A DNA stretch of 64,000 bases from Bryoerythrophyllum caledonicum (GCA_963971425.1 OZ020521.1:10185519-10249518); one strand, 5' to 3'; counted from the stretch's first letter, positions 26,291 through 37,690 are shown. Program-made: numbers and translations. The notes: generated by a model not told the origin, from the letters alone.

Positions 26291-27716
26291 CCCCTAAAGG
26301 CCCAAGGCATTTGCACATTAAAAACACTTCAAAACTACTCGTTCTAGTGCAATAAGTAATGAGGTAATCAAAACGTGTTACTTCTAAATTTAATCGTAGG
26401 ATCTATAGTAAGACTTGTTGATTAATGTCCTTACAAAATTTCTTAATCTTTGACCACACGGATTGAAAGAATATAGTGTTTGAAATAACTTCACTTAGTG
26501 TCAAATTTTTGCACTAAGGTAGAGGCATCCAATTCCGATTGGCCACCCAATTCCAATCAGTAGAGTATGCATGGCATGGTGCATGAAAATGACAAATGCT
26601 TGAAATGGTGCATGAAGTGACCCAAAACCGGTAATTCAAAATCTGAAAACACAAGTCATTATCAGCATTGGGTCATGATGTGTGCGATTATGGGTTGCTC
26701 CACCTCAATTGAGCTCTCATTGGTGGCATTGCCTCCAAAGTCAAACAAGGCCGATTGAGATTGGGTACCCTCCATGAGTTGGTTATCCATGGCATGTCTT
26801 CTCTCGTTTACTCACTCTCACTTATTGGCATCGGGTGAAGGAGGGCACCAAATCTCACCTACTTTAGAGTTTAATTATGGGCTCTAGTGGTTTTTGGGCT
26901 TATAAATTTGATATCAATTCCAAATCTTTGTGATTAAATTTGAAAAAATATTTGTTGAGTTTCATTCCTAATTCCGCATCTTTCTACATAAATGTTTTTG
27001 ACATACAATGTCATTTGAGTCCCAAGCTAGCTTAAGTGATTGGAATTGGGTGCTTCTACCTTACACAAGGTCTGAAAACATTACCATCTTATTAATCATG
27101 ATGTTGTTTCTTTGTACACCATCTTTTAGAGGTAGAAAAAGGGTGTAGCATATTCAAAACAAATGTGCAAGGAGTGGAGGTAAAAAATTGCCAATTCACA
27201 CTATATTTTTTTGGAACTAAATATGTTTTGGAGGTCAATATGAAGGTTTACACCACATCTTGTAGTAGAAAAAATAAAATGTAAGTAATACGAAAATCTC
27301 ATAGTTTTATGTGGAAAGGAAGAAGTTCTTTTGGTACCTTGCCCGACAAAGTGTGACAATGTGTGAAAATGTTTGACTTAGATTATTATGCTATTTTCCA
27401 CTTAAGACAAGAGATTTTTCTTGACAATATGAAAGGAAATAGTATTATTTGCTAGAATTGAAAATCTCACATATAATAGAGTGTCCTAGCAAAAGTTTTT
27501 AGAGGTGCCCTACGTGCATGCTCTCCCCGTTTGAAATTCAAAACCCTATTACTTTTTCATAGAATGTCGGATTTAGGAAAACATTGGATTCACAAAAAGC
27601 TCTTAGCAATGTCTATCTACAGTCAAAATTTCAAAAAGGAATGTTACAAATTGACACCATAGGAACCTTTCCAAACCTTCAAGAGTCCCCCAAGGAGACT
27701 CTTGGGCCTTTAGGGG
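26291..27716 (+). mobile_element. Non-autonomous DNA transposon, TTAA-type, copy 5, interrupted
   Basis: The termini are CCCCTAAAGGCCCAAG on the left and its complement on the right. The right flank is TTAA (27,717-27,720) and the left flank has decayed to TGAA. The element spans 1,426 bp because a 545-bp element is inserted inside it (26,517-27,061). Without that insertion it is about 880 bp and matches the copy at 15.1 kb. Confidence 0.72.
26517..27061. mobile_element. MITE with AGGTAGAGGC termini and TA target duplication (nested)
   Basis: This 545-bp element starts AGGTAGAGGCATCCAATTCC and ends with the complementary sequence. It is flanked by TA on both sides. Sister copies of its host element show the uninterrupted site as TTTTTGCACTATACAAGGTC (near 15,345), which demonstrates insertion at a TA dinucleotide. 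The TA target fits Tc1/mariner/pogo-type elements. A second copy in opposite orientation lies at 46,366-46,875. Confidence 0.8.
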
Positions 27717-27793
27717 TTAAGGCCAAATGTTTGTTATTTCTCATGTATGTAAACTTGCACCACCAAAGTTTTTACACGTATTGCTACATGCAC

Positions 27794-28328
27794 TACACTA
27801 AAAATGATGTTTAGTGTAGAGATACAAATAGTGTACTTACCCTTGTACACTATTTGTGAATAAGTTGACAACTAGTGTTAGTTTACAATAAGAAACTCTG
27901 ATTTCATATCGGAGGCGAGGTCATGCTGCTCCTCATTCGCAACTTTCAAATGGCCATAACTCACTCAAATTTTGTCTGAATTGGGCAAATGAGTTGTTTT
28001 TTGACATCTATAGAAAATGTAGATGCTAAAAAACACCTTACATGCCCAATTTGGATAAAATCGAGTGACTTATGCTCTTGAGAAGATTGTTGATAAGATA
28101 CTCTAACAACCCTTGACTTATGTACATTTTTTTATACTTCTACTGTTGATACACTAAATGTGCACAGGTGATAAAAAATGAAATTGTGATCTTTACTAAA
28201 ATTGACAAATAGTGTAGTAGTTGACATTTAGTGTAAGGTTAATATGTCATTGCACTAAATGTCTAGTTCGCAATTGGTGTATGGGTTTGCATATAGTGTA
28301 TACTACACTAAACATCATTTTTAGTGTA
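27794..28328. mobile_element. MITE with perfect 26-bp TACACTAAAAATG termini
   Basis: The two ends are exact inverted repeats of 26 bp whose core is CACTAAAAATGATGTTTAGTG, itself partly palindromic. If the element starts at CACTA it could belong to the CACTA superfamily, which makes 3-bp duplications; if TA is the duplicated target it would be a different class. The flanks do not settle this. The interior repeats CACTAAATG-type words and has no gene. Confidence 0.65.
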
Positions 28329-29770
28329 TTGTACTTGCTTGACTTGAATTTACTTCCATGCTCTGTAGAGGATTAGCTGGACAATACCATTGATGAGGGT
28401 CACCTCCGGCACCTCCATGTTGAACAATTGATTAATGTGGAAAAAAACAGTTTTGCTTAAAAAAATAAATAGAGCATTTTTGGCAAAAAATCATAAATCA
28501 CTATGTTTAGCATGTTTTGATCACCAAGGGGGTTGTTCCCAAAACCTTAGGCGTTCAAATTGAATTCCTCATGCACACTCATCCAAAGGTTAAAGCTTTT
28601 CCAAGCCCCATTTCCGAGTGACGTCCTCCATGGTCGTAGATAGTACATATCAATATTTTTGAATTTGTACATTTTCACTTAATAACTTGGCATGCCTTTT
28701 TTAAATTAATAAAAGCCAAAGGTGAACTTCATCTACAATACCTCGGCGGAAGCAAATAATCTAATGGTGGTTGACACTTCCAGAGTTTTGGGTATCTATT
28801 TGGCTTTGCAGCATGGGAGACATTTTTAATGACCTACCTTTGTAATTTTGATTTATCAATTTCAAGACTATACTTATAATTTAGACAATAGTTGGTTATT
28901 GGAATTTTTGAACTTACCTGCTTTGTCTTTTATGATCTTAGAGAAACTGTATTCAAAATTTTGGACTCGATTTTTGTCTTCTAATTTAAATCCTAAATGA
29001 ATTTGAAAAATAACCAGCTCCATGGATTAGTTTAAATTTAGTGAGTAATTATTCAATAAAGTTTCTTCGACTATTTACAACAAAGGAACTCAAAAACCGT
29101 CCATTCTAGTGTAAAGATCAAAAAAGGAAACATAAATTTTACTTCCAATTAAAATCATAGGATCTCACAAAATGTCACAAACTTTGACCACGTTGATAGG
29201 AAAATCATAGTGTTTGAAGTAGAGAGAAACGTTTATTTCCTTCCCATTTCCTTCCCGGATCAACAGACTTTGACTTCACTTGGTGTAAAATTTATGCATT
29301 GCACAAGGTCCAAATTTGTACTATCACATTTAGATGATGTCAATCTATATCTATATCTGTAATAGAATTCGATGAGGCTCTGGGTGAGGCTCTCCAGTGA
29401 GGCTCTCGGGTGAGGCAACACTCACACTTCAACTGAACTTAAGAAAGATAAAGCTAGAACTAAACTTCTATACCATGGGAAGACGCACTCGCAGACCTTG
29501 GGAAGGTGAGAGCAAATATACTCACTTTCTGATAAAAGTCTTGATGCTCAGACAATCACGTCCAATGTTGTTGCAACAATTTGTAGGAAAACTTTTTCCT
29601 TTGTTTTCAAGTAATAATGGTAGAGAGCATTGCTATGTCTTTTAAGTAGGCTCTTAGACTAGGTACTGTGCTAGATGATAGGGATGCTTTCAAACAAGGG
29701 CGGAAGTAAGGATAAATTCACCATAATCGTTGGTATTAGAATAATTTCATTTGTCGTCTCTTCGCTCACA
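28329..29770. other. Intergenic DNA with a partial TTAA-family fragment
   Basis: From about 29,090 to 29,330 the sequence matches the left-interior part of the TTAA-type family (GTCCATTCTAGTGTAAAG to GGTGTAAAATTTATGCATTG). The rest is unassigned. I see no gene. Confidence 0.4.
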
Positions 29771-29771
29771 G

Positions 29772-30870
29772 GCAACATCTTCTGAGCGAAATCCTCATTC
29801 AGATAATCTCAAGGCAGCAGCTCGTTGTGGAAGTACCCATGCTGCAGACGTTGGATGTTACCATTCTTCGTTTACAGGACTAAGTGCTGTCGGTTTGACG
29901 TGTACGGTTTTCTCGACACGTTAACTAAAATGTAGTGTTAACGACGGAGGTAGTGTCTGCAGGGAATACAATTCCGTGTTGGGTTTGAGACGAGGGCAAA
30001 ATCACAAGCACATTTTGCTTTCTGCGCCTTCTATCGTCTTGTGAGCTCTGGCATTGGACTTATATCATGATGGGCCCGAGTCGAAGAAATGGGTTATGGT
30101 GAGCATGTGGAGGGATCTGCTTGCGGGTGTTTTCGAGAAAGTCTTCACGTTGTCTAAGAAGTGGAACAAGTCACGACCTGGAACGTGGATTTTGTGAGAT
30201 GGAAACCAAAATAAAAGTTGCCACTGGAAACGCAGTTTGTATCCTCATTGCCACTGTTGTAGGCTGGTGTGCAGCATATAGTTTGTCTCATAAGTTGTGG
30301 TATCAAGGTAAGCCTCCCCATAACCAACAGAAACCCATAGCCATCGCGTGTAAAATTGGGGTATATCCAACCCTCTTCCATCCCATTACCACCAACTCAC
30401 CTCGAAATCGTGGTTTGCTACTAGTCAAAACCCTTACTTTTGGTCGTTGGTTATGGGAGGTACCTATTGCTGCCCACCCACTAAACATGGCTACACACTT
30501 TGAAAATTCATAACTAATTCAGTTTTCATCCAAAAAATATGAAACCACTTGGGTTGGAATTGTATTCTATCGGCTATCACTAAAAATAATAGTATAATTA
30601 TCTCCTCTCTGTATATATGTACATTCCTTAACTTGTCGGTCATAGGGGGGCTTACCTTAGTTCCCCGATGATCGCACTCTCTTGGAAGCGAATTGTCAAG
30701 GTGACACAACGTGCAAGGAGATTTACGGAAGCAACTCTTGTCTCAGACTCTATGCTCCAGAGCACAGCGCCCATCTTCTCATGTCTTTTAGGGGCAACAG
30801 AAATGAAGTTGTGTGTCTCATGTTGGAATGTTTCATTATTTTACTACATTGCGCGATATTTCAATGAATT
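29772..30870 (+). pseudogene. Unknown gene fragments interrupted by a MITE
   Basis: Two stretches look coding. The first (up to about 30,305) encodes a hydrophobic segment, VATGNAVCILIATVVGW followed by CAAYSLSHKLWYQ, resembling a membrane anchor. The second (30,661-30,830) encodes FPDDRTLLEANCQGDTTCKE followed by IYGSNSCLRLYAPE. If the 30,306-30,658 MITE is removed with its target duplication, the two join in frame. A possible upstream exon starts after an AG at about 29,771. Splicing at the element's own GT and AG would shift the frame into a stop, so the locus may now be broken. I do not recognise the family, and whether this was a true gene is uncertain. Confidence 0.35.
30306..30658. mobile_element. 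MITE with AAGGTAAGCC termini (copy 1)
   Basis: The ends are imperfect 21-bp inverted repeats, AAGGTAAGCCTCCCCATAACC and the complement of AAGGTAAGCCCCCCTATGACC. A second, right-truncated copy lies at 47,467-47,802 with about 85% identity by eye. The flanks suggest a 2-bp target (CA or TA). The element sits between two plausible coding segments and each terminus contains an AG|GTAAG donor-like sequence. Confidence 0.72.
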
Positions 30871-30949
30871 AGATCAAAATTAGAATTTTACTGTAAAAAT
30901 GTCTTAGATGTGTGGAAAATTGCAAAACATTTGAACCACTAGGACCGGT

Positions 30950-31515
30950 ATGACATTTACCCGTTAGGGCCGATGAGCTTTGCAAGGCTTGCAAGAATCC
31001 ACAAGAATGATAGATCATGCACAACATTATCTACACATATAGTACATTTCTCTATTGACCCCACTTCACGGAAATCATTGTAGCTTACCAATGCTTGCAC
31101 TAGTGCGTCCATGAATTGTTCCATTTGAAGGATATTCGACAGTGCCAGACACGTTGTGACCAAAAAGGTGCATTTAACTTACACACAAGGAGCTATAACT
31201 GGGGGACGTGTGATTGATTAGGGTATCCAAAATCATTGTCTTAGTCCTACTTAACCTCCTTGCTTACATATTGCTTTTTCATTCGATTAAAACATCAATT
31301 TTTTGGGAAAAGATGTATGGCATACAAATTTGAGGAGGCTTCGATGCTTCCTTTTCACTTATTTGTCACATCATCTCATAGTTGCTTCTATTCCCATGGT
31401 GCATGCAAACTTTCCAAATAATGCTGGGACAATCATTTTGGATACCTAAATCATACACGCATCTTGGGAATACAACTAAATCAACCTAAAAACGACCACC
31501 TCGATGCTCAAGGGT
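30950..31515. repeat. Dispersed repeat shared with 12.8-13.16 kb
   Basis: This is the second copy of the repeat described at 12,937-13,160. It includes ATCATGCACAACATTATCTA, ATCATTGTAGCTTACCAATG and ACGACCACCTCGATG. It is split by the small MITE at 31,208-31,458. No coding potential is evident. Confidence 0.55.
31208..31458. mobile_element. Small nested MITE, about 251 bp
   Basis: Imperfect terminal inverted repeats of about 32 bp share the core TATCCAAAAT and end GTGT on the outside. The sister repeat at 13.1 kb lacks this segment, which supports insertion. The target duplication is not clear. Confidence 0.6.
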
Positions 31516-32879
31516 TAAATAAGTACTCTTACTAGAAAGAATAAAATTTTGATTTAAAATTGATTGGGATATTTAATAGCATGTGGAAAAAACAATCAAT
31601 TGTGGACAAAACTCAAAAATTAAAGTCCAAATTCATGTCATAGATGGAAATTGCAAAAAATGCTAACATTCGTAAATATGCATAATTAATTTGAAGTTAT
31701 TTGATTTTCCACCCCATTAAAGAAGGAAAGAATTGACAAATATTTGTACTAGAATGACAAACATCAGAATATGAAGTGATACTTATTACTATTGAAACAA
31801 CCCAATGGCTCAACAAATCATAATATAGGAAAGAGACTAAAATTTTAATTGTAATTTGCTTTGATCTTCGAAGCAATATAATGGAGATTGTAATTTGCTT
31901 TTGATGTCAGTTGGGATTAATGATTACTAACAAGGTATCACAATATACACCATTAAATTTCCTACAATGCTTGTTTTTTGTACACCAACTTTTCTGGGTA
32001 TTGGACTTTCTTGCTGCGCAGATTTCTTGAATCACTTCAAAGTTGTTTCTGAGCGTAAGCAATTAGAACCATAGCCGCTCAAGTTCGGAAGCCATGGAGG
32101 AAGGCGAGGTCACCGATGCCGCTACCGATGATGCCGAGTCGCAGTAGGAGAGCCTCAAACTTGATCTCAAGCGAGCCGATACAAGAGCGCTTCAGTCTCC
32201 CCGGTACCTTCGGCATCACTACGTCATGCAAACGTGCTTATCTGCACCTTGCATAAGTTCCAGAATCCTTAACATCAGTGCTCCATTTTGAAAGATTTCT
32301 AGTCGATCCACAAGTTTGGCGCGCTTGGGGAGATCCAAGCGTGTATTCCAGGTACAGTTCTCCAACGTCGTCGATCGCTACGCTATGCATGATCAAGACT
32401 TATTCCCACATACAACTCACTTAAGTTCCGCAATCCACAGCTGTTTGAGAGAGGCTGTTGAAACTTGGGGTACGTGAAGATAGTAGTGAAAAAGGCAACA
32501 TGCAGACTTGTGACCTGTCTGTTAACGAACAAGAGATGAGGGTAGAGTGGGCTCCGCATTTTCTAGTGAGGGGGAGAAAATGACTTAGTCTCAGATCTTG
32601 CTCGTACAAGCAACGAGAGGTAACTGGACTTGTTTGGGGCCCTTGCACGTTGCAGATCTGAGACCAGGGAGGTCTTGGGAAGCAGTTTGTGTGTTGGATA
32701 GTGCCCAAACTCAAGATCTGTGGTCAGTCCGTGCAGAAAAGTGGAAACCTAATTATATCTGAGTGAAGTGGGATCTGTGAGCGAGCGGCTTTGTGTCGGA
32801 ACTCTGATCTATGTTCATTGGGACTCTTTGAAGCATTCCTCAAATCAAGCTACCTCCGACTAGCCCGTCTCCACCCAAG
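31516..32879. other. Intergenic DNA, no gene recognised
   Basis: A short frame starting at 32,094 (MEEGEVTDAATDDAESQ, then stop) looks like a gene start but is not continued in any frame I can connect. Other frames, for example the 97-codon one on the minus strand at 32,421-32,714, have no recognisable domain. Confidence 0.35.
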
Positions 32880-33090
32880 CTACCCCGACTCGGCGACCTC
32901 CCCTACTCCCGACTCCCCGGCCTCCCCGACTCCAGACTCCCGGACTCCCGACTCCTCGGCTCCAGACTCTCCGACTCCCGATTCCCCGACCTCCCCAACC
33001 TCAAACTTCCGGACCCCCAACTCCCGACACCAGACTCTCCGACTCACAACCCCCCAACCTCCCCGACCTCTCCGACCTCCCCGACCACTT
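32880..33090. repeat. CCCGACTCC-type minisatellite
   Basis: C-rich short-period repeats (variants of CCCGACTCC and CCGACCTCC) give proline/serine-rich open frames on both strands. The repeat ends where a truncated TTAA-family element begins at about 33,095. It is not considered coding. Confidence 0.75.
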
Positions 33091-33094
33091 CTTG

Positions 33095-33444
33095 TTTTCC
33101 ACATAAAACTTTTCCTTTCAAACTATCAAAAAACATCTCTTGTCTTTAGTGGAAAAAACATATTACCCCAAGTCAAACATTTTCACACATAGTCACACGT
33201 TTTTGGGCAAGGTACCAAAAAAGCTTCTTCTTTTTCACATAAAACTTTGAGATCTTCATATTTTTTACTTTTTATTTTCTCCACTAGAAGATGTGATGTG
33301 AGCCATCTTATTGACCATTTGGATTATCAAATTATTTGAGATCCTATGCTTGAAACTAGAAATAAAGTGTTCTTTCCCTTCCTTATTGTACTAGAATCAA
33401 TCTTGAAGTGTTTTTTGAGTGAAATTGTCAAAAAAAATTAGGGG
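33095..33444 (-). mobile_element. Truncated TTAA-type transposon
   Basis: This segment matches the family interior in reverse orientation (TCTTGTCTTTAGTGGAAAA, AGTCAAACATTTTCACACAT, AAGCTTCTTCTTTTTCACAT). It ends at TTAGGGGTTC, a decayed right terminus. The left part has been lost at the junction with the C-rich minisatellite, and an internal deletion removed the middle. Confidence 0.6.
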
Positions 33445-33671
33445 TTCAAACCGCGCAACATGTTCTTTCACTGCGTGGTTGCATTAACATATTCATCAAT
33501 CTTGACATATTCATCAATCTTGATGAAAATGTAAATGCCCAATCTTTACATATTCATCAATCTTGACATTGACAATGCCAGCCAAAGCCACTCCGCATCC
33601 ACTCAAAAATATATTTTAAGAGGGGAAAGAAAAAGTGAGAGAAGAGGGCGGCGGACGGCCTTTTATAGGGT

Positions 33672-33713
33672 GGCGGACGGCCATGAGGCCGACCGCCACC
33701 ATGGCCGTCCGCC
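33672..33713. repeat. 14-bp inverted repeat at the left edge of the tandem array
   Basis: GGCGGACGGCCATG (33,672-33,685) and CATGGCCGTCCGCC (33,700-33,713) form a perfect hairpin with a 14-nt loop. It is present only at the first unit, where the array meets flanking DNA; the second and third units keep only the right arm. Confidence 0.7.
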
Positions 33714-36202
33714 CAATTGAACGGCCCTAAAGCCATCGGCCTGATCAGACGATCGTCGTGCGCCCGCGCGATCAAATCGCGGCCGTACGATCGGTCCACC
33801 GGCCGTCCGATCAGGCGGACGGCCGAGGTGCCGTCGGATCGCTCTGACGACAGCGACCGATTGGACGACCTGCCGCATTTTGACGGTTGCGATCTCGCCG
33901 CTTGGCACTTTGTCGAATTTGACGGTCCAGAAACTTACCAGGGCCTCCAGTAGATGCATTTTACCCACCCCGGACGCTGCGTTTGACGTAACGTTAGGAC
34001 GTCCTCGTCCTAGGACGCTCTTAAACCCCCAAGGACGTCGGATTGGTAACCCTCGCGAGAAGGCTTTACTGATTAGAAACTCATTGGAATCAATATGCTA
34101 TAGACTATTCTGTAGTCTACGAAAACAATTTGCTCTATGCTGCGGTGATCACAATCTCGCCAGTAGCCGCAGAAGTCTCCCCGGAAGCGCCGCCCCCGCC
34201 GTCCGCACGGCCCCCGCCGTCTGCGCCGCCCCCGATATTTGCGCCGCCCCCGCCTTCTGCGCCTTCATTGCCGCCTTTGCCGGAGTGAACATCGTCCAGC
34301 TTCCACCATTTGAGAAGACACGGAACGGCGTAACCGAAGACTAGATCGACGACCGCGGTCCCTAAGACTACGCATCACAGAGAAGCAATGTCGAACCCCA
34401 TCACTGAGACTTACAAAACTTGAACGGAAGAAAATCAACTGGCGAAGAAAGAGTTAAAGAAAATAACTGGTGAGCTTGCATTTGTAATGCAGGAGCTTCG
34501 ATCATTCATGATCGTCGCTGCATGGAAAACCATCATAAGAACTTCAAGGAATATGATGGATGATGACCGGAAGATTTCATGGATCGGAAGATTACAGTCG
34601 ACCCTCTTTAGCTTGAAACGGTATAGGAACACGAAACTCAATTTTTTTTTGAAGTATTTATAACTTTGGAGCAAACTTAAATTCTTCCGCTCTTGAGTCT
34701 ATATGAAACTATATTAATACAATATGGAGTATATACCTCTAAAATTCAATACAAATGATATATGATTGTGGGTAGGGTTATATGATATATGATTGCGCCA
34801 CCATGGCCGTCCGCCCGATTGAACGGCCCTAAAGCCATCGACCTGATCGGACGGTTGTCGTGCGCCCGCGCGATCAAATTGCGGCCGTACGATCGGTCCA
34901 CCGGCCGTTCGATCAGACGGACGGCCGAGGTGCCGTCGGATCGCTCTGACGACAGCGACCGATTGGACGACCTGCCGCATTTTGACGGTTGCGATCTCGC
35001 CGCTTGGCACTTTGTCGAATTTGACGGTCCAGAAACTTACCAGGGCCTCCCGTAAATGCATTTTACCCACCCCGGACGCTGCGTTTGACGTAACGTTAGG
35101 ACGTCCTCGTCCTAGGACGCTCTTAAACCCCCAAGGACGTCGGATTGGTAACCCTCGCGAGAAGGCTTTACTGATTAGAAACTCATTGGAATCAATATGC
35201 TATAGACTGTTCTGTAGTCTACGAAAACAATTTGCTCTATGCTGTGGTGATCACAATCTCGCCAGTAGCCGCAGAAGTCTCCCCGGAAGCGCCGCCCCCG
35301 CCGTCCGCACGGCCCCCGCCGTCTGCGCTGCCCCCGATATCTGCGCCGCCCCCGCCTTCTGCGCCTTCATTGCCGCCTTTGCCGGAGTGAACATTGTCCA
35401 GCTTCCACCATTTGAGAAGACACGGAACGGCGTAACCGAAGACTAGATCGACGACCGCGGTCCCTAAGACTACGCATCACAGAGAAGCAATGTCGAACCC
35501 CATCACTGAGACTTACAAAACTTGAACGGAAGAAAATCAACTGGCGAAGAAAGAGTTAAAGAAAATAACTGGTGAGCTTGCATTTGTAATGCAGGAGCTT
35601 CGATCATTCATGATCGTCGCTGCATGGAAAACCATCATAAGAACTTCAAGGAATATGATGGATGATGACCGGAAGATTTCATGGATCGGAAGATTACAGT
35701 CGACCCTCTTTAGCTTGAAACGGTATAGGAACACGAAACTCAATTTTTTTTTGAAGTATTTATAACTTTGGAGCAAACTTAAATTCTTCCGCTCTTGAGT
35801 CTATATGAAACTATATTAATACAATATGGAGTATATACCTCTAAAATTCAATACAAATGATATATGATTGTGGGTAGGGTTATATGATATATGATTGCGC
35901 CACCATGGCCGTCCGCCCGATTGAACGGCCCTAAAGCCATCGACCTGATCGGACGGTTGTCGTGCGCCCGCGCGATCAAATTGCGGCCGTACGATCGGTC
36001 CACCGGCCGTCCGATCAGACGGACGGCCGAGGTGCCGTCGGATCGCTCTGACGACAGCGACCGATTGGACGACCTGCCGCATTTTAACGGCTGTGATCTC
36101 GCCGCGTGGCACTTTGTCGAATTTGACGGTCCAGGAACTTACCAGGGCCTCCCGTAGATGCATTTTACCCACCCGGACGCTGCGTTTGACGTGACGTTAG
36201 GA
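33694..36202. repeat. 1,102-bp tandem repeat in A-B-A-B-A form
   Basis: The unit starts at 33,694, 34,796 and 35,898, exactly 1,102 bp apart. The first two units are complete and nearly identical; the third stops after about 305 bp at 36,202. The pattern is therefore a 305-bp GC-rich segment (A) separated by two 797-bp segments (B). Identical 154-codon and 79-codon frames recur in both B segments, but with no recognisable domain I treat them as repeat by-products. An A-B-A-B-A layout is what tandem short LTR retrotransposons (TRIM-like) sharing LTRs would give, though A lacks TG...CA ends and I see no clear primer-binding site. Segmental tandem duplication is the simpler reading. Confidence 0.85.
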
Positions 36203-36269
36203 GTCCGAGGTAGTGTTTGATTTTCCAAATTTCAGGCATCAGATTTTGTTTACGTAGGTTTGGCTCACA

Positions 36270-36850
36270 TGTCTAGTACAAGTAATTTATCCAAAGTTGC
36301 AAGTCCTAACCCTGAACCTATAAAGTCCATGATTAATTCGATGACTTTAGGAATTGGGCATTTGCAGATTGGCTTCTTGCGCTTAGAGAGGGCAAGTTGG
36401 ACATTGTTGAAGGAGATCATGTTTGATGTCTACCGAATATTATGGTCTTACCTTGGGAGACTATGAACTTTGAAGGGCTTGATTGACGGGATTTACTCCA
36501 AGATTGTGACTAGCCGCGGCGGTAAGGACATTTTCATGAGCCGCGCTATTCTTGCGGCACGCAGCAATGAAGTGGCAAAAATTTATGTTGTTGTCCTTGA
36601 CATGGTTCATGGAGCAACTCGAGCTTATTTGAGCGCTGACGAACTAGACAATGAAGATGGCACCAATGTGAGTTTTTCAATCTAGTGAAAGTTAGCCAAC
36701 TAGTACCTCATATGCTTATGCTCAAAATTAGTATACTTGTGATGCTTCCCCGCAATCTAATTGCATCAAACAAACTATACAATGGCACCATATCCATTGT
36801 ACGCCAATGCTCGACACAAGTGATTGAAACAAAAGTCCTTAGAAGTGATC
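36270..36850 (+). pseudogene. Helitron helicase C-terminal remnant
   Basis: Read with frame changes, this segment gives FADWLLALREGKLDIVEGD, then LIDGIYSKIVTSRGGKDIF, ILAARSNEVAKIYVVVLDMV, ATRAYLSADELDNEDGTN and finally PHMLMLKISILVMLPRNL with LYNGTISIVRQ. These match, in order, the late motifs of Helitron Rep/Hel proteins (rejoining of 'RAILAPTN', 'YLSAD', 'LRNL...GLCNGTR'). There is an in-frame stop near 36,465 and a frameshift before 'LPHML', so it is not functional. No Helitron 5' TC or 3' CTRR hairpin end was located. Confidence 0.65.
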
Positions 36851-36889
36851 GTGCGGCCCTTTATCGTGTGCGTCCGATAAGCAGACAAG

Positions 36890-37690
36890 CGCGCGGCTCA
36901 CAATGGTATGCACCAGGCCGCAAATGTTGCACGCTTGGACCCTAATAATATGTGCCCGAACCTCAACGGTATGTGCCTGACTACAAATGCTGCGCACGCG
37001 GCCCGAAGGTGCGCGCCCGATCCGCTTGCGCGCGTGCCTGGCCCTATGACGTGATGTGAAAAGTGGTATGATATATGTGCACACATGTCTTACCATGGGA
37101 CAAGTAAATTTGTTTTAGGGTTTGTAAATTTTTTTTACACGCAACCATCCGCTAAAAAGTGCGGTCTGTCCAAATTGTCCATCCGTCCGTTCTCTATCTT
37201 TGGGCCCCTGTCTATCTTTGTAGACAACTTTGGACGTGCATGCCCCCCCTCCCAGACGTATGTAGACGCGTGGCCCTCTTTCCAAAAGCGCGCCTCTCCT
37301 TCCAGGTACTAGTGTCTTCCCTTCCAAAGCAAGCCTCCTTCCCAGATGTATGCGCCCATAGCAAACATCCGCACCCTCCTTCCTAGATGTGCACGCCCTT
37401 CCTCCCATATAGGCACGCCTCCCCAAAAGCGTGCCTCGTGGCCCGCTTCTAAAAGCGTGCGCCACCCCCTTCCACACGTGCGTCCCCTCTCCCAGACGCG
37501 CGCACCTCCCTTCTCCAAGCACTCCCGTCCTCCCTTCCAAAGCATGCCTCTCTTACTAGACATGCACATCCTCCCTTCCAACGCATGCCTCCCTTACCAG
37601 ACGTGCGCATCCTCCCTTCCAAAGCATGCCTCCCTTACCATACGTGCGCATCTTCCACAGACGTGTGCCCCCGCCCACATGCGCACCCCC
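36890..37690. repeat. C-rich low-complexity DNA with 41-bp tandem repeat
   Basis: Runs of CCTCCCTTCCAAAGCATGCC-like words dominate. Three 41-bp units start at 37,529, 37,570 and 37,611. Open frames on both strands (up to 141 codons) arise from the stop-poor composition and are not supported as genes. Confidence 0.7.

Noticed and set aside
32791-33192. 133-codon proline/serine-rich frame
   Set aside because: It is a translation of the CCCGACTCC minisatellite running into a truncated transposon.
33880-35446. Identical 154-codon frames in the 1,102-bp repeats
   Set aside because: They exist twice only because the DNA is duplicated. The translation is alanine/cysteine-rich with no domain, and the frame crosses the A/B boundary of the repeat.
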